Source of the DNA: Bacteroidota bacterium
GTDB lineage: Bacteria; Bacteroidota; Bacteroidia; Chitinophagales; LD1
Assembly (NCBI GenBank): GCA_018267385.1
Contig: JAFDYN010000010.1
Location: forward strand, 1 to 64,000
Direction: 5' to 3'
DNA: 64,000 nucleotides
Below are positions 42,730 to 51,470 of the stretch, in pieces. How positions within the stretch are numbered: the stretch's first letter is position 1; the number at the start of each line of letters is the position of its first letter. The notes beneath the pieces were generated by a model that was given only the letters and a program-made list of their open reading frames with translations, did no database searches and was not told the origin of the DNA. The position numbers and the translations under genes were made by a program.

Positions 42730-43659
42730 ATGACAGGGGTCGTGATCAAATCTACCGGTAGCTGGTATGAGGTGCGGACAGACAGCGGAGCTACTATCTC
42801 CTGCCGGCTGCGAGGGGTATTTCGCCTGGACGAGACCAAGGATACAACCCCCCTGACAGTAGGCGACCGCGTCACCGTGGCCGATACGGAGGGTGACTGG
42901 ATGATCACAGAGATAGCCGAGCGGCAGAACTACATAGTCAGGGCATCGCCCAAACATAAAGGCGCGCGTCAGATACTGGCAGCCAATATGGACCAGTGTC
43001 TCCTGATCGTGACGATGGCGAATCCGCGTACCTCCACAGGGTTTATAGACCGGTTTCTCCTTACTGCAGAGGCATACCACATACCTGTGCATCTCGTTTT
43101 TAATAAGCAGGACATCCTCGATCCCAAGGGACTGAAAAAGCAGCAAGCGGTCACGGAAATATATAGCCATATAGGCTATCCTGTACACATGGTATCTACC
43201 TACACCGGACAGGGGATCAGCGAGCTACGCGACCTTCTGCGCCACAAGACGACGCTCGTAGCCGGCCACTCCGGAGTCGGCAAATCATCTCTGCTCAACA
43301 AGCTGGACCCTGCACTGGACCTGCGCACCACAGATATATCTCAGATCACAGGCAAAGGCATGCACACCACCACTTTTGCGGAGATGCACTTTATGGACTT
43401 TGGAGCGGCTATCATTGATACGCCGGGGGTGCGAGAGTTTGGGCTGATGCACTTTCTGCCGGAGCAGATCAGCCACTACTATGTAGAGATGAGGGAGTTT
43501 ATCCCGCTTTGCAAGTTCAATAACTGTATGCATGACAATGAACCCGGCTGTGCGGTAAAGCAGGCCTATCTCGATGGCAAAATAGCCGAAGAAAGGTACA
43601 TCAACTACCTCACTATCATGGCCGACTACAAAGCCAATTATAAGCACTGGGAGGAATAA
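42730..43659 (+). CDS. rsgA: Ribosome small-subunit assembly GTPase RsgA
   Basis: A 309-residue circularly permuted GTPase that checks the decoding centre during 30S maturation. The start at 42730 (MTGVVIKSTGSWYEV) is preferred to an upstream TTG in frame. An OB-fold (about 1-65) is followed by permuted G motifs: G4 'VFNKQDIL' (about 119-126), G1 'GHSGVGKSS' (179-187), G3 'DTPGVREFG'. A zinc-binding tail is present (C-x4-C-x-H-x5-C in 'LCKFNNCMHDNEPGC'). It is the first gene of a four-gene run with dtd, a PaiB-like gene and a MazG-like gene. Confidence 0.97.
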   Translation: MTGVVIKSTGSWYEVRTDSGATISCRLRGVFRLDETKDTTPLTVGDRVTVADTEGDWMITEIAERQNYIVRASPKHKGARQILAANMDQCLLIVTMANPRTSTGFIDRFLLTAEAYHIPVHLVFNKQDILDPKGLKKQQAVTEIYSHIGYPVHMVSTYTGQGISELRDLLRHKTTLVAGHSGVGKSSLLNKLDPALDLRTTDISQITGKGMHTTTFAEMHFMDFGAAIIDTPGVREFGLMHFLPEQISHYYVEMREFIPLCKFNNCMHDNEPGCAVKQAYLDGKIAEERYINYLTIMADYKANYKHWEE

Positions 43660-43702
43660 GTATTTTGTAATTCCTGATCCTAAATTCTGACTAACAGACA
43701 CT

Positions 43703-44155
43703 ATGCGCATCATTATACAGCGGGTCTCAGAGGCCGGGGTCTCCATAGGTGGCCACATCAAATCTGCCATGGGGCCAGGATTGCTGGTATTGGCAGGTTT
43801 TGAAGAACCTGACACCATAGAAGACCTGGAGTGGATGGCCGCGAAACTGGTCAATCTGCGCATTTTCACAGATGAAAATGGTCTGATGAATCTATCTGTA
43901 AAGGACACGAATGGAGATATTATTATAGTATCTCAATTTACGCTATACGCCCAAACTAAAAAGGGAAACAGGCCCTCCTTCATCCGTGCAGCCAAGCCGG
44001 ATGTAGCGATACCCTTGTATGAGAAATTCGTTTTTCTGGTGTCTAAGGGACTCGGTAAAAGTGTCGGCACTGGAGAATTTGGAGCGGATATGAAAGTATC
44101 GCTTATCAATGATGGCCCGGTCACTATCACTATAGATTCTAAAAATAAGGAGTAG
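43703..44155 (+). CDS. dtd: D-aminoacyl-tRNA deacylase
   Basis: A 150-residue proofreading enzyme that hydrolyses D-amino acids from tRNA. The family signatures 'SQFTLYA' (about 77-83) and, near the C-terminus, 'NDGPVTITID' (the Gly-cisPro region) are present, as is the opening 'MRIIIQRVSEAGVSI'. Length matches the family. It lies 43 bp after rsgA and 2 bp before the PaiB-like gene, indicating one operon. Confidence 0.97.
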   Translation: MRIIIQRVSEAGVSIGGHIKSAMGPGLLVLAGFEEPDTIEDLEWMAAKLVNLRIFTDENGLMNLSVKDTNGDIIIVSQFTLYAQTKKGNRPSFIRAAKPDVAIPLYEKFVFLVSKGLGKSVGTGEFGADMKVSLINDGPVTITIDSKNKE

Positions 44156-44157
44156 CC

Positions 44158-44778
44158 ATGTATATACCAGGACACTTTGAAGAGAAGGATATGGCAGTGG
44201 TGGAGGCCCTGGTGAGGGAGTTTGGTTTTGCCACGCTGGTGTCTGTGGTAGACGGCCATCCGTGGGCTACCCACATCCCGCTGGAGCTGGCAGTAGATGG
44301 GGGTACCTGGAGATTGTACGGTCATATAGCGCGCGCTAATCTACAATGGAGGCAACTGGCAGCGCATCCGGAGGTGCTGGCTATTTTCGCCGGGCCGCAC
44401 AGCTATGTATCTCCCAGCTGGTATGATCAGCGCAACGTGCCTACATGGAACTATCAGGCTGTACATCTCTCGGGTAAGGTCACTATCCTGGAAGGCGAAC
44501 TACTGGAAGACATGCTGCGGCAACTGATGCATCGCTACGAATCTGCCCACGCTGCACAGCCTCATACCTATGATGACCTCCCGGCAGAGATGCGCGAGAA
44601 GGACCTCCGCGGCCTGGTAGGCCTGGAGATACGGGTAGACAAAATAGAAGCTGTAAGCAAATTGAGCCAGAACAGAAATACGGCAAGCTATGCCAGCGTC
44701 ATAGATCACCTGAAGGAGATGAAGGCCTATGATGCCGTGCGTATAGCAGAGGAAATGGAGAAACGAAAAAAGAAATAG
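44158..44778 (+). CDS. FMN-binding protein, PaiB family
   Basis: A 206-residue flavin-binding split-barrel protein. Hallmarks are the opening 'MYIPGHFEEKD', 'WATHIPLEL' (about 41-49), 'LYGHIARANLQW', and 'SYVSPSWYDQRNVPTWNYQAVHL' split over about 82-104. In Bacillus, PaiB is linked to regulation of protease and sporulation genes; in Bacteroidota the role is unknown. It has close spacing (2 bp) to dtd and the MazG-like gene. Confidence 0.92.
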   Translation: MYIPGHFEEKDMAVVEALVREFGFATLVSVVDGHPWATHIPLELAVDGGTWRLYGHIARANLQWRQLAAHPEVLAIFAGPHSYVSPSWYDQRNVPTWNYQAVHLSGKVTILEGELLEDMLRQLMHRYESAHAAQPHTYDDLPAEMREKDLRGLVGLEIRVDKIEAVSKLSQNRNTASYASVIDHLKEMKAYDAVRIAEEMEKRKKK

Positions 44779-44780
44779 CC

Positions 44781-45107
44781 ATGACTATCAAAGAAGCTCA
44801 AGAGACAGTAGACAAGTGGATCACTACGACGGGTGTCCGCTACTTCAACGAACTGACCAATACAGCCATCCTGATGGAGGAGGTCGGAGAGGTAGCGCGC
44901 ATCATGGCGCGGAAATATGGGGAGCAATCATTCAAAGAATCTGAAAAAGACAAAGATCTGGCCGATGAGATGGCAGATGTGCTCTGGATATTGCTCTGCC
45001 TGGCCAATCAGACCGGCGTAGATCTGACCACCGCGCTGGAAAAGAATATAGACAAGAAGACAAAGCGCGACAGTGACCGCCACCGCAATAATGAAAAGCT
45101 AAAATAA
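44781..45107 (+). CDS. MazG-like nucleotide pyrophosphohydrolase
   Basis: A 108-residue all-helical protein. The Mg-binding ExxE...ExxD pattern is visible as 'LMEEVGEVARIMAR' (about 32-45) and 'DLADEMADVLWILLCLAN' (about 60-77). Such enzymes hydrolyse (d)NTPs to monophosphates for pool cleaning. It is the last gene of the rsgA-dtd-paiB-mazG operon, closed by the terminator at 45108-45131. Confidence 0.9.
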   Translation: MTIKEAQETVDKWITTTGVRYFNELTNTAILMEEVGEVARIMARKYGEQSFKESEKDKDLADEMADVLWILLCLANQTGVDLTTALEKNIDKKTKRDSDRHRNNEKLK

Positions 45108-45131
45108 CAAAGCCCTCATGAGAGGGCTTTG
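45108..45131. terminator. Bidirectional terminator
   Basis: A perfect 10-bp stem CAAAGCCCTC/GAGGGCTTTG with loop ATGA, directly between two convergent genes (MazG-like ends at 45107, esterase ends at 45139). It is partly flanked by A- and T-rich bases. It can serve both strands. Confidence 0.8.
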
Positions 45132-45138
45132 CTGTAGT

Positions 45139-46410
45139 TTATTCAAAGACGATCTTGTCTGATCGTAGCTTTACAGTTCCTGTGTGATCATAGTATTGCA
45201 GTATATACATCCCCGCACTAAGCTCACCCTTGCGTATATAGTGGCGTCCATTAGCCGCCAGGTCAAAGGATTGCATCAATTTGCCATCTATACTATACAC
45301 CTCTACCTGCAGAGCCTCTGCCTCGTGGGAGTAGACGGTCAATATATCATCGGCAGGGTTGGGTAGTGCCGAGACCGAAATATGATAGTCGGGATCTAGT
45401 ATCCCCGTCTGCCCGATGCGCGTCGAGTCACAGTCTGTATGAGCATAGAGGAAATCCTGCAGGACCTGTATGGTAGTATCCATATACAGAGAGGCCGGAG
45501 GTACCAGAGGTATAGGCAGGACAAAAGGCGCGTGATCTGCCCCGTAGAAAGGATAGATATAGCCCGTAAAACTACTACCGAGATGGTTCATACGATTGAT
45601 GATATCACCACCGCCAAAGAAGCGCTTTTTGATATCCTGTGCTCCCAGCGCACTGTCATAGTAGAAGGAAACAGTATTGTCTGCTGTGCCATGCACACCT
45701 ACGAGTATAGGTCCTCCCGGCTGCATCCAGATCGTATCAAATACAGCACCACACAGGTCTATCACGCCTTTTACATTTGAATTGTAGCCTGGATTGTTGG
45801 TCCCATCAGGGCCGCCTACCGCACCAAAGGCCAGAAGAAAGTCCTGAGGAACCGGACGAGAGTAAACATTAAGATTTTGATAAGCTTTATTCAGGCCGAT
45901 AAAGGCTCCTGCTGAAGTACCACCGATATAGATCTGATTGGTATCTATCCGGTAGTGGTTATTGGTATAAACATCTTTGTAGAAATAGCGTATAGCGCCA
46001 TTCATATCCTGTATACCGCGCAGTACCGCCTTATACATAGATGTGTCATCACCATTCTCTTTGCCTATGCGATAGTCTATGGTAGCTGTCACAAAGCCTC
46101 GCTTGGCAAAATCGTTGCATAGCTGAAGGATATCCGGGCTCTGCCTGACACCTGATGTAAAGCTGCCGCCAAAGGCCAGGATGATCAGCGGTCGGCGGGC
46201 AAAGTTATCTCCCGAAGGCTGAAAAATATCCATGTACAAATCCTGGTTGCTCCCATCATATTTAGGAGCGGAGCCATATTGCTGCTGTACGTTTGTCGAT
46301 ACGCCAAATATCTTGTCTCGATAGCGGCCATTATTGCACTGGGCAGAGGAATTAAAAGTAGAGAGGCCAAAGGTCAAAAGACAAATACAAATAATGTAAG
46401 CCTGTTTCAT
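45139..46410 (-). CDS. T9SS-secreted esterase-like alpha/beta hydrolase
   Basis: A 423-residue secreted protein: signal peptide (about 1-23, 'FNSSAQ'), an alpha/beta-hydrolase domain and a C-terminal T9SS type A sorting domain (about 345-423, 'LPNPADDILTVYS', 'VYSIDGKLMQSF', 'GMYILQYYDHTG'). The nucleophile elbow is 'GGTSAGAFI' (about 163-171), with the oxyanion region 'FGGSFTSG'; the acid and His are probably in 'HGTADNTVSF' and 'GADHAPF'. It is a carboxylesterase type; the substrate is unknown. The protein acts outside the cell or on its surface. Confidence 0.9.
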   Translation of the reverse strand: MKQAYIICICLLTFGLSTFNSSAQCNNGRYRDKIFGVSTNVQQQYGSAPKYDGSNQDLYMDIFQPSGDNFARRPLIILAFGGSFTSGVRQSPDILQLCNDFAKRGFVTATIDYRIGKENGDDTSMYKAVLRGIQDMNGAIRYFYKDVYTNNHYRIDTNQIYIGGTSAGAFIGLNKAYQNLNVYSRPVPQDFLLAFGAVGGPDGTNNPGYNSNVKGVIDLCGAVFDTIWMQPGGPILVGVHGTADNTVSFYYDSALGAQDIKKRFFGGGDIINRMNHLGSSFTGYIYPFYGADHAPFVLPIPLVPPASLYMDTTIQVLQDFLYAHTDCDSTRIGQTGILDPDYHISVSALPNPADDILTVYSHEAEALQVEVYSIDGKLMQSFDLAANGRHYIRKGELSAGMYILQYYDHTGTVKLRSDKIVFE

Positions 46411-46522
46411 GATCTGTAATTTTTTTAGTACTTATTAAAGCTACAGAAAAATTAATATGACCCCAAGGTTAAGCCATTAAAAAAATCTTTTAACATAAAT
46501 CAATAAGTATGGATGGACTGGC

Positions 46523-47317
46523 TCAGCGCATTTTATCCAGGACACCCATTCCAAAGAGCGCAAAGTCATATTTCACCGGATCTATGGGATCAAAGGAGCG
46601 CAGGCTTTCTGTCAGCTCCAGCACCGCTTGCCAGTCGGTTTGTTTTCGTTTGAGCAAACCCAGGCATCGCGCATGCCGGTCTACATGTACATCCAGGGGA
46701 ATTAATAATTGAGATGGCTTGATATCCTTCCAGATACCGAAGTCAACGCCTTTTTTATCATGACGTACCATCCAGCGGAGGTACATGTTCAGGCGCTTGC
46801 AGGTAGACTTACGTGCAGGAGAGGAGATGTGTTTTTTAGTCCGCTGCGGATGATCTTCCAATGAGAAAAATAAATCCTGAAAACCGATGAGTGCGTGCTC
46901 CGTATGGATATCTTGTTTTGCCATACTCCCGGCAAATGCCTGCTCCAGTGACTCATGGTGACTGTAAAACCAGCGGAAGAACTCGATGAAATATAGCAGA
47001 TCGGTATCGTTGAAAGTGCGATGGACAAAACCGAGGAAACGCTTCAGGTCTTTGTCTTCATGATTTAAAATAAAATTATGAGGACTATTGTCCATCAGTT
47101 CCAATATGCGGGTCGTATTTCTGATGATGGTCACGCGCTGGCCCCATGCCAGCGTAGCGGCGAAGAAGCCTGCTATCTCGATATCCTGCTTCTTGCTGAA
47201 TCGATGCGGTATCTGTACGGGATCATCAGCTATGAAGGATAGCTTATTGTACTCCCTGTACTTTCTCTCGAGCAGCTCGTAGACGGCTTCGCGCGTGAGC
47301 TTCTTGTCCTTTGCCAT
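46523..47317 (-). CDS. TIGR02757 family protein
   Basis: A 264-residue protein of the TIGR02757 (DUF2400) family, seen widely in Bacteroidota. It is helical, with 'FAATLAWGQRVTI', 'LNMYLRWMVRHDKKGVDFGIWK' and 'LLIPLDVHVDRHARCLGLL'. These segments recall DNA glycosylase helix-hairpin-helix folds; a DNA-repair role is a guess based on fold only. It starts at the last base of the preceding trans-sulfuration gene, so the two are translationally coupled. Confidence 0.88.
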   Translation of the reverse strand: MAKDKKLTREAVYELLERKYREYNKLSFIADDPVQIPHRFSKKQDIEIAGFFAATLAWGQRVTIIRNTTRILELMDNSPHNFILNHEDKDLKRFLGFVHRTFNDTDLLYFIEFFRWFYSHHESLEQAFAGSMAKQDIHTEHALIGFQDLFFSLEDHPQRTKKHISSPARKSTCKRLNMYLRWMVRHDKKGVDFGIWKDIKPSQLLIPLDVHVDRHARCLGLLKRKQTDWQAVLELTESLRSFDPIDPVKYDFALFGMGVLDKMR

Positions 47318-48462
47318 TACTTAGTCTCCAGCGCTTGCTTCAGATCTGCTATCAGATCCTCTACATCCTCTACGCCTACAGATAGGCGCAGCAGGTTGTC
47401 TACTACTCCTACACGTTCGCGTTCTTCTTTTGGTATGGAGGCATGAGTCATAGTGACGGGGTGATTGATGAGGCTCTCTACCCCGCCCAGAGACTCGGCC
47501 AGTGAGAATACATGGAAGGAAGATGCTACGCGGAAAGTCTCCTCCAGAGAAGCGCCCCGTAAAACGATCGAGATCATACCACCAAAGTCCCGCATCTGCT
47601 TCTTTGCGATAGCGTGATTAGGATGGTCTTCAAACCCCGGCCAGTAGATCTTTTCTATACGCGGATGCGTCTTGAGAAACTCGGCGATCTTGCGGCCATT
47701 GTAGCAGTGGCGCTCCATGCGCAGGTGCAGCGTCTTCACTCCGCGCATCACCAGAAAGGAGTCCATTGGGCCGGGATTGGCTCCACAGGAGTTTAATATA
47801 AAAGCAAGGTCGGCATGCAGCTTATCATCATTGGTCATGAGCGCACCCATTACCACGTCACTATGGCCGCCTAGGTATTTTGTCACCGAGTGCATCACGA
47901 TATCCGCACCGAGTAGCAGTGGGTTTTGCAGGTATGGCGAGGCGAAAGTATTGTCAACACAGAGCGTTAGTTTGTGCTCTTTTGAGATAGCTGCGCAGGC
48001 TGCTATATCCACTATCTGCATGGTAGGATTGGTAGGGGTCTCTACCCATATCAGTTTTGTATTGGCATTGATATACTGCTTGATATTATGGGCATCGGTC
48101 AGGTTGATAAAGTGGAACTTGATGCCATAGTTGGCAAAGACCTTAGTAAAGATCCTGTAGGAGCCGCCATATAGATCATCTCCGGTGATGACCTCATCTC
48201 CGGGGCGGAGCAGTTTGATCACAGCATCGGTAGCGCCCATACCTGAGGCGAAACAAAGACAATGCTTTGCCTCCTCCAGTGCGGCAAGATTTTTCTCTAA
48301 TGCGACACGCGTAGGGTTTTTGCCACGGGCATAGGCGTATCCTTTATGTGTACCGGGGCTCTCCTGCACGTACGTAGAGGTCTGATAGATAGGGGTCATG
48401 ATAGCCCCTGTAGAAGGATCCGGCTCTGCGCCGGCGTGTATTGCTTTGGTGCCAAATTTCAT
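47317..48462 (-). CDS. Trans-sulfuration PLP enzyme (cystathionine gamma-synthase type)
   Basis: A 381-residue PLP enzyme of the Cys/Met metabolism family. The opening 'MKFGTKAIHAGAEPDPSTGA' and 'YARGKNPTRVALEKNLAALE' are typical; the Schiff-base lysine is in 'HSVTKYLGGHSDV' (about 195-207), and 'ETPTNPTM' and the C-terminal 'SLGGVESLINHPVTMTHAS' complete the signature. Such enzymes form or split cystathionine; gamma-synthase, gamma-lyase and related activities are not separable by reading. It is the first gene of an operon with the TIGR02757 gene, with a promoter at 48485-48512. Confidence 0.93.
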   Translation of the reverse strand: MKFGTKAIHAGAEPDPSTGAIMTPIYQTSTYVQESPGTHKGYAYARGKNPTRVALEKNLAALEEAKHCLCFASGMGATDAVIKLLRPGDEVITGDDLYGGSYRIFTKVFANYGIKFHFINLTDAHNIKQYINANTKLIWVETPTNPTMQIVDIAACAAISKEHKLTLCVDNTFASPYLQNPLLLGADIVMHSVTKYLGGHSDVVMGALMTNDDKLHADLAFILNSCGANPGPMDSFLVMRGVKTLHLRMERHCYNGRKIAEFLKTHPRIEKIYWPGFEDHPNHAIAKKQMRDFGGMISIVLRGASLEETFRVASSFHVFSLAESLGGVESLINHPVTMTHASIPKEERERVGVVDNLLRLSVGVEDVEDLIADLKQALETK

Positions 48463-48484
48463 TAACTGTCTTATTTTCTGAGAG

Positions 48485-48512
48485 CTAATGTAGCTTTATT
48501 TTATTACGCCAA
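48485..48512 (-). promoter_or_regulatory. Promoter of the trans-sulfuration gene
   Basis: On the minus strand TTG (48512-48510), a 17-bp spacer and TACATTAG (48492-48485; 7 of 8 to TAnnTTTG). The -7 element ends 22 bp before the ATG at 48462. Confidence 0.5.
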
Positions 48513-48552
48513 AATGCACACTAAAGGCATAAGACCGACGTTAGATATTTGT

Positions 48553-48745
48553 ACCGGAAAACGAACGATACTTAATTCTTCAAACTCCGGTTATGATAGA
48601 ACGTCTCTACTCCAGGTGATCTGTGCTCCCATTTGTCAGGTCGGTCTCTCCAAGGCGGGAAGTAGTAAGTCCTGAGCCAAGGCACCCATCACCCTACTAA
48701 TTTGTCATCACATCATGATGTATAGCCATCCCCGTAAGGATGGCT
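48553..48745 (+). ncRNA. Candidate structured RNA, possibly SRP (4.5S) RNA
   Basis: The 300-bp gap between two minus-strand genes holds plus-strand RNA-like structure. A weak -7 element (GATATTTG, 48544-48551) is followed by a hairpin (ACCGGA 48553-48558 / TCCGGT 48586-48591), a longer fold closed by GGTGAT (48615-48620) and ATCACC (48688-48693), and a terminator hairpin (48724-48745). The central fold contains GTCAGGTC, GGAAG and AGCCAAGGCA in that order. E. coli 4.5S RNA has the same three strings in the same order, with a shorter tip. The core 48615-48693 is therefore a candidate signal recognition particle RNA, about 80 nt. The apical part differs from the textbook symmetric loop, so an unrelated structured RNA remains possible. 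Confidence 0.5.
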
Positions 48746-48752
48746 TTTCTTT
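48724..48752 (+). terminator. Plus-strand terminator of the candidate RNA
   Basis: An 8-bp stem AGCCATCC/GGATGGCT with loop CCGTAA followed by TTTCTTTT. The T-run lies on the plus strand, while both flanking protein genes read on the minus strand, so the terminator must belong to a separate plus-strand transcript. Confidence 0.75.
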
Positions 48753-48762
48753 TGCGCTGCGA

Positions 48763-49443
48763 TCAGGCCTTGTCAGGCAGGGTGCCTATCACGGTGATAC
48801 CGCCCTTCACCTTCTGCTTCAGGTCTACATTTATACTGGTGCCTAGTGGCAGGAAGAGGTCCACCCGAGAGCCAAACTTGATAAACCCAAACTCATTGGC
48901 CTGATCTATAGAGTCGCCCTCAGATACATAGTAGCGGATCTTGCGGGCCAGCTTGCCGGCTATCTGGCGGATCAGGATCTCTATACCATCCTGATGCTCT
49001 ATCACTACTGTGTTACGCTCGTTCTTTTCAGATGACTTGGGGTGCCAGGCTACCAGGTACTGGCCCGGGTGGTACTTTTGGTAGGTCACCACGCCGCTCA
49101 CGGGGCTGCGGTTCACATGTACATTGGCCGGGGACATAAAGATCGAGACCTGTATCCGCTTGTCTTTGAAGTACTCTCCTTCCTCTACCTGCTCGATCAC
49201 CACTACACGGCCATCTGCAGGGGCTATGATCTTATTATTCTCCAGACGGAAGTCCCTGTGCGGGATACGGAAGAAGGAGATAAAGGCCAGTATCACTACC
49301 GTAGACAGCAGCGCCACCATGACCGCCAGGAAGGTGCTCTTTGTGATGATAGCCAGAGGCAGGTTGATAGCTACGGCTATAAGGCCTGTGACAATTATGA
49401 TCCCGTGACCTTCACGATGGATCGACATTTTCCTTGGACGCAT
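48763..49443 (-). CDS. psd: Phosphatidylserine decarboxylase family protein
   Basis: A 226-residue membrane-bound enzyme converting phosphatidylserine to phosphatidylethanolamine, the short (type II/archaeal-type) form. Two hydrophobic helices near the N-terminus (about 15-60) anchor it. The catalytic domain shows 'ADGRVVVIEQVEEGEYF', 'SPANVHVNRSPVSGVV' and the self-cleavage site 'FIKFGSRVDLFLP' (about 187-199), where cleavage before Ser would create the pyruvoyl group. It is the last gene of the CPBP-cdsA-psd run, with an additional -7 element just upstream. It fits the pathway: CdsA makes CDP-diacylglycerol, the phosphatidylserine precursor. Confidence 0.94.
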   Translation of the reverse strand: MRPRKMSIHREGHGIIIVTGLIAVAINLPLAIITKSTFLAVMVALLSTVVILAFISFFRIPHRDFRLENNKIIAPADGRVVVIEQVEEGEYFKDKRIQVSIFMSPANVHVNRSPVSGVVTYQKYHPGQYLVAWHPKSSEKNERNTVVIEHQDGIEILIRQIAGKLARKIRYYVSEGDSIDQANEFGFIKFGSRVDLFLPLGTSINVDLKQKVKGGITVIGTLPDKA

Positions 49444-49465
49444 TGAGTCTGTTATAAACGAACTA

Positions 49466-49473
49466 CAAAGGTA
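49466..49473 (-). promoter_or_regulatory. -7 element TACCTTTG upstream of psd
   Basis: A perfect TAnnTTTG on the minus strand, ending 22 bp before the ATG at 49443 and lying in the 80-bp gap between cdsA and psd. It suggests psd has its own promoter besides read-through from cdsA. Confidence 0.45.
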
Positions 49474-49523
49474 TAAAAACTCGATAAACAGCGGAATATT
49501 CGCCCAAGAGAGAATGTAACTCC

Positions 49524-50411
49524 TTAACTCAGAAAGTCAATAAGTAACCGGATCTCTCCTATACGGTCTGTAAACCAGATGACCAGTACAGCAAATGGGA
49601 GCGCTACAAGTATGGCATCCAGCCTGTCCAGAAAGCCACCATGGCCGGGCATGATAGAGCCCGAGTCCTTGATATTGAGGCTGCGCTTCAGCAGTGACTC
49701 TACCAGATCACCAAACGTGGCAAAAACCAGCGTCACTGCGCCGATGATCAGCCAGTTGATATTAGTATACGTATCGAGCGGGAGCTGCATATGAAATTGC
49801 GCACCGAGGTAGGCAAAGATCTTGTCAAAGAAGAAGACGAAGATGAGTGACAGTACCATGCCTCCTACCAGGCCTTCCACGGTCTTCTTAGGAGAGATGC
49901 GCTCTATGAGTTTGGTCCGGCCAAACAGTGACCCGCAGATGTAGCACATCGAGTCATAAAACCAGATCAGGAATAGAATGCTGAGTGCAAAGAGCGGGCC
50001 TTTGTCAAAGTAAAGCCAGTTTAGCAGCATGACGGGAAGCACTACGTATATGAAAGGAAGGATACTCCAGCCGATCTCCTGAAATGGATTGTCAGACTTA
50101 GTAAACAGCTCACGGACAAAGAAGAAGAACAATACCGCAGGCAGTAGCACCGCGATATCAGCAAAGATGAATGGACGCTTATTGAACAGGACTGAGAACA
50201 AGGTGACGACTACTGCCAGTGTCACAGTCAGAGCACGCCCCTTCGTATTGCCGTGGCGGGCAGGGGCAGAGATAGAGTAGAACTCATACACGCCGCCTGC
50301 TACAGCTATCAATACGACCACCCCATAGGTGAGCCAGCTATACAGCGTAGCTGCTATGAAAAGTGCTGCTACTACGAGGCCTGTAGCGAGTCTTACCAGA
50401 AAGTTATTCAT
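49524..50411 (-). CDS. cdsA: Phosphatidate cytidylyltransferase
   Basis: A 295-residue integral membrane enzyme with about eight hydrophobic helices that makes CDP-diacylglycerol from phosphatidic acid and CTP. The family signature is near the C-terminus: 'SLLKRSLNIKDSGS' followed by 'MPGHGGFLDRLDAI' (about 243-271), with the metal-binding Asp in 'DRLD'. It starts 18 bp after the CPBP protease gene's stop, so both share a transcript; psd follows. Confidence 0.96.
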   Translation of the reverse strand: MNNFLVRLATGLVVAALFIAATLYSWLTYGVVVLIAVAGGVYEFYSISAPARHGNTKGRALTVTLAVVVTLFSVLFNKRPFIFADIAVLLPAVLFFFFVRELFTKSDNPFQEIGWSILPFIYVVLPVMLLNWLYFDKGPLFALSILFLIWFYDSMCYICGSLFGRTKLIERISPKKTVEGLVGGMVLSLIFVFFFDKIFAYLGAQFHMQLPLDTYTNINWLIIGAVTLVFATFGDLVESLLKRSLNIKDSGSIMPGHGGFLDRLDAILVALPFAVLVIWFTDRIGEIRLLIDFLS

Positions 50412-50429
50412 GTGTATGGTTTAGTATTT

Positions 50430-51359
50430 TCAAATATAGTCAAATCGTGGTGCCGTCAGCTTGCGGCCGCTCCAGCGGCTGAGTATGACCAGACCCGCCA
50501 CCATCACGAGGCCCGCGGGGATAGTATAGTAGGGCGGCAGCGCATCTGTACTGACCAGGTCCTGCCGGATCACACCGGTCATGTGATAGTATTTGAAGGC
50601 CACTATCATAAAGTTATTGAGGAAGTGGGCAGTGATACACACCCACAGGCTATCTGTGTAGTAGTACAGCAGGCCGAGCACTACTCCCATGCACCAGATG
50701 CCTAGTGTATTGTCAAACTCCATGTGGATCACGGCAAAGGTAAAACCACTGATCACTATAGCCCCTATCGGGGTGATACCAAAGTCGCGCAGCGTATTCT
50801 GGAGCGTACCGCGAAAGAACGCCTCCTCTGCAATAGCGGGCATCAGCGCCATAGCCAGTGTCAGCGCCACGAAATATCCCGGTGTGGTGCCTGCAAAGAA
50901 AGCATTCAGCATTTTGTCAATAGTCTCACCGGCCGCACGCATAGACTGCAGCACGGGAGGCAGCGGTATGAGCTGCATGAGCTGTACGAGCAGCTGAATG
51001 AATATACCGGCAGATATCATGGTCAATATAGCTACCAGCCAGTACTTCGCAGCGGGCAGTGACAAGCGCAGCCTGTCTGCCATATCCGCACGAAACAGCA
51101 TCAGAAACATTAGCGAAGGAATCAGAAAAAGCCCAACGGACGAGGTGATGACCTGCATATATAGCGTAGCCTGGGGGTAAGCTATCTGTGCCGGCTGCGA
51201 GGCCATAAATGCTACTGGGTCTGCTACGCCAAACAGGCCGGGGAGCGTCACCTTCACGATCAAGAATGCCAGAGATAAGCTGACCAGCATAGACGCCACG
51301 ATAGTAGCTGCTACCACTATAGCCCGGAGCGGTTTATTGTCTGGGAAGGGATACCTCAT
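50430..51359 (-). CDS. CPBP-family intramembrane metalloprotease
   Basis: A membrane protein of 309 residues from ATG at 51359 (a TTG three codons earlier is also in frame). About eight hydrophobic helices are visible. The Abi/CAAX protease motifs are intact: EEAFFRG (EExxxR, about 189-195), 'FAVIHMEF' (FxxxH) and 'AHFLNNFM' (HxxxN/B). In bacteria such proteins process or protect peptides, or act in signalling; no substrate can be named. It heads the operon with cdsA and psd. A perfect -7 element ends 6 bp from the ATG. Confidence 0.9.
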   Translation of the reverse strand: MRYPFPDNKPLRAIVVAATIVASMLVSLSLAFLIVKVTLPGLFGVADPVAFMASQPAQIAYPQATLYMQVITSSVGLFLIPSLMFLMLFRADMADRLRLSLPAAKYWLVAILTMISAGIFIQLLVQLMQLIPLPPVLQSMRAAGETIDKMLNAFFAGTTPGYFVALTLAMALMPAIAEEAFFRGTLQNTLRDFGITPIGAIVISGFTFAVIHMEFDNTLGIWCMGVVLGLLYYYTDSLWVCITAHFLNNFMIVAFKYYHMTGVIRQDLVSTDALPPYYTIPAGLVMVAGLVILSRWSGRKLTAPRFDYI

Positions 51360-51365
51360 CTCGCA

Positions 51366-51373
51366 CAAATGTA
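51366..51373 (-). promoter_or_regulatory. -7 element TACATTTG for the CPBP-cdsA-psd operon
   Basis: A perfect TAnnTTTG on the minus strand ending 6 bp before the ATG at 51359. This spacing implies a leaderless or near-leaderless transcript and argues for the 51359 start over the TTG at 51368, which would lie inside the element. Confidence 0.5.
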
Positions 51374-51470
51374 AATATTACCATTATATACCGTCAAAAT
51401 TATCGGGATGGACCGGAATAGTTTCAATGTATGTTGGTTGTTGCGGTATCATTGTCTATTTTCGCTGGTG

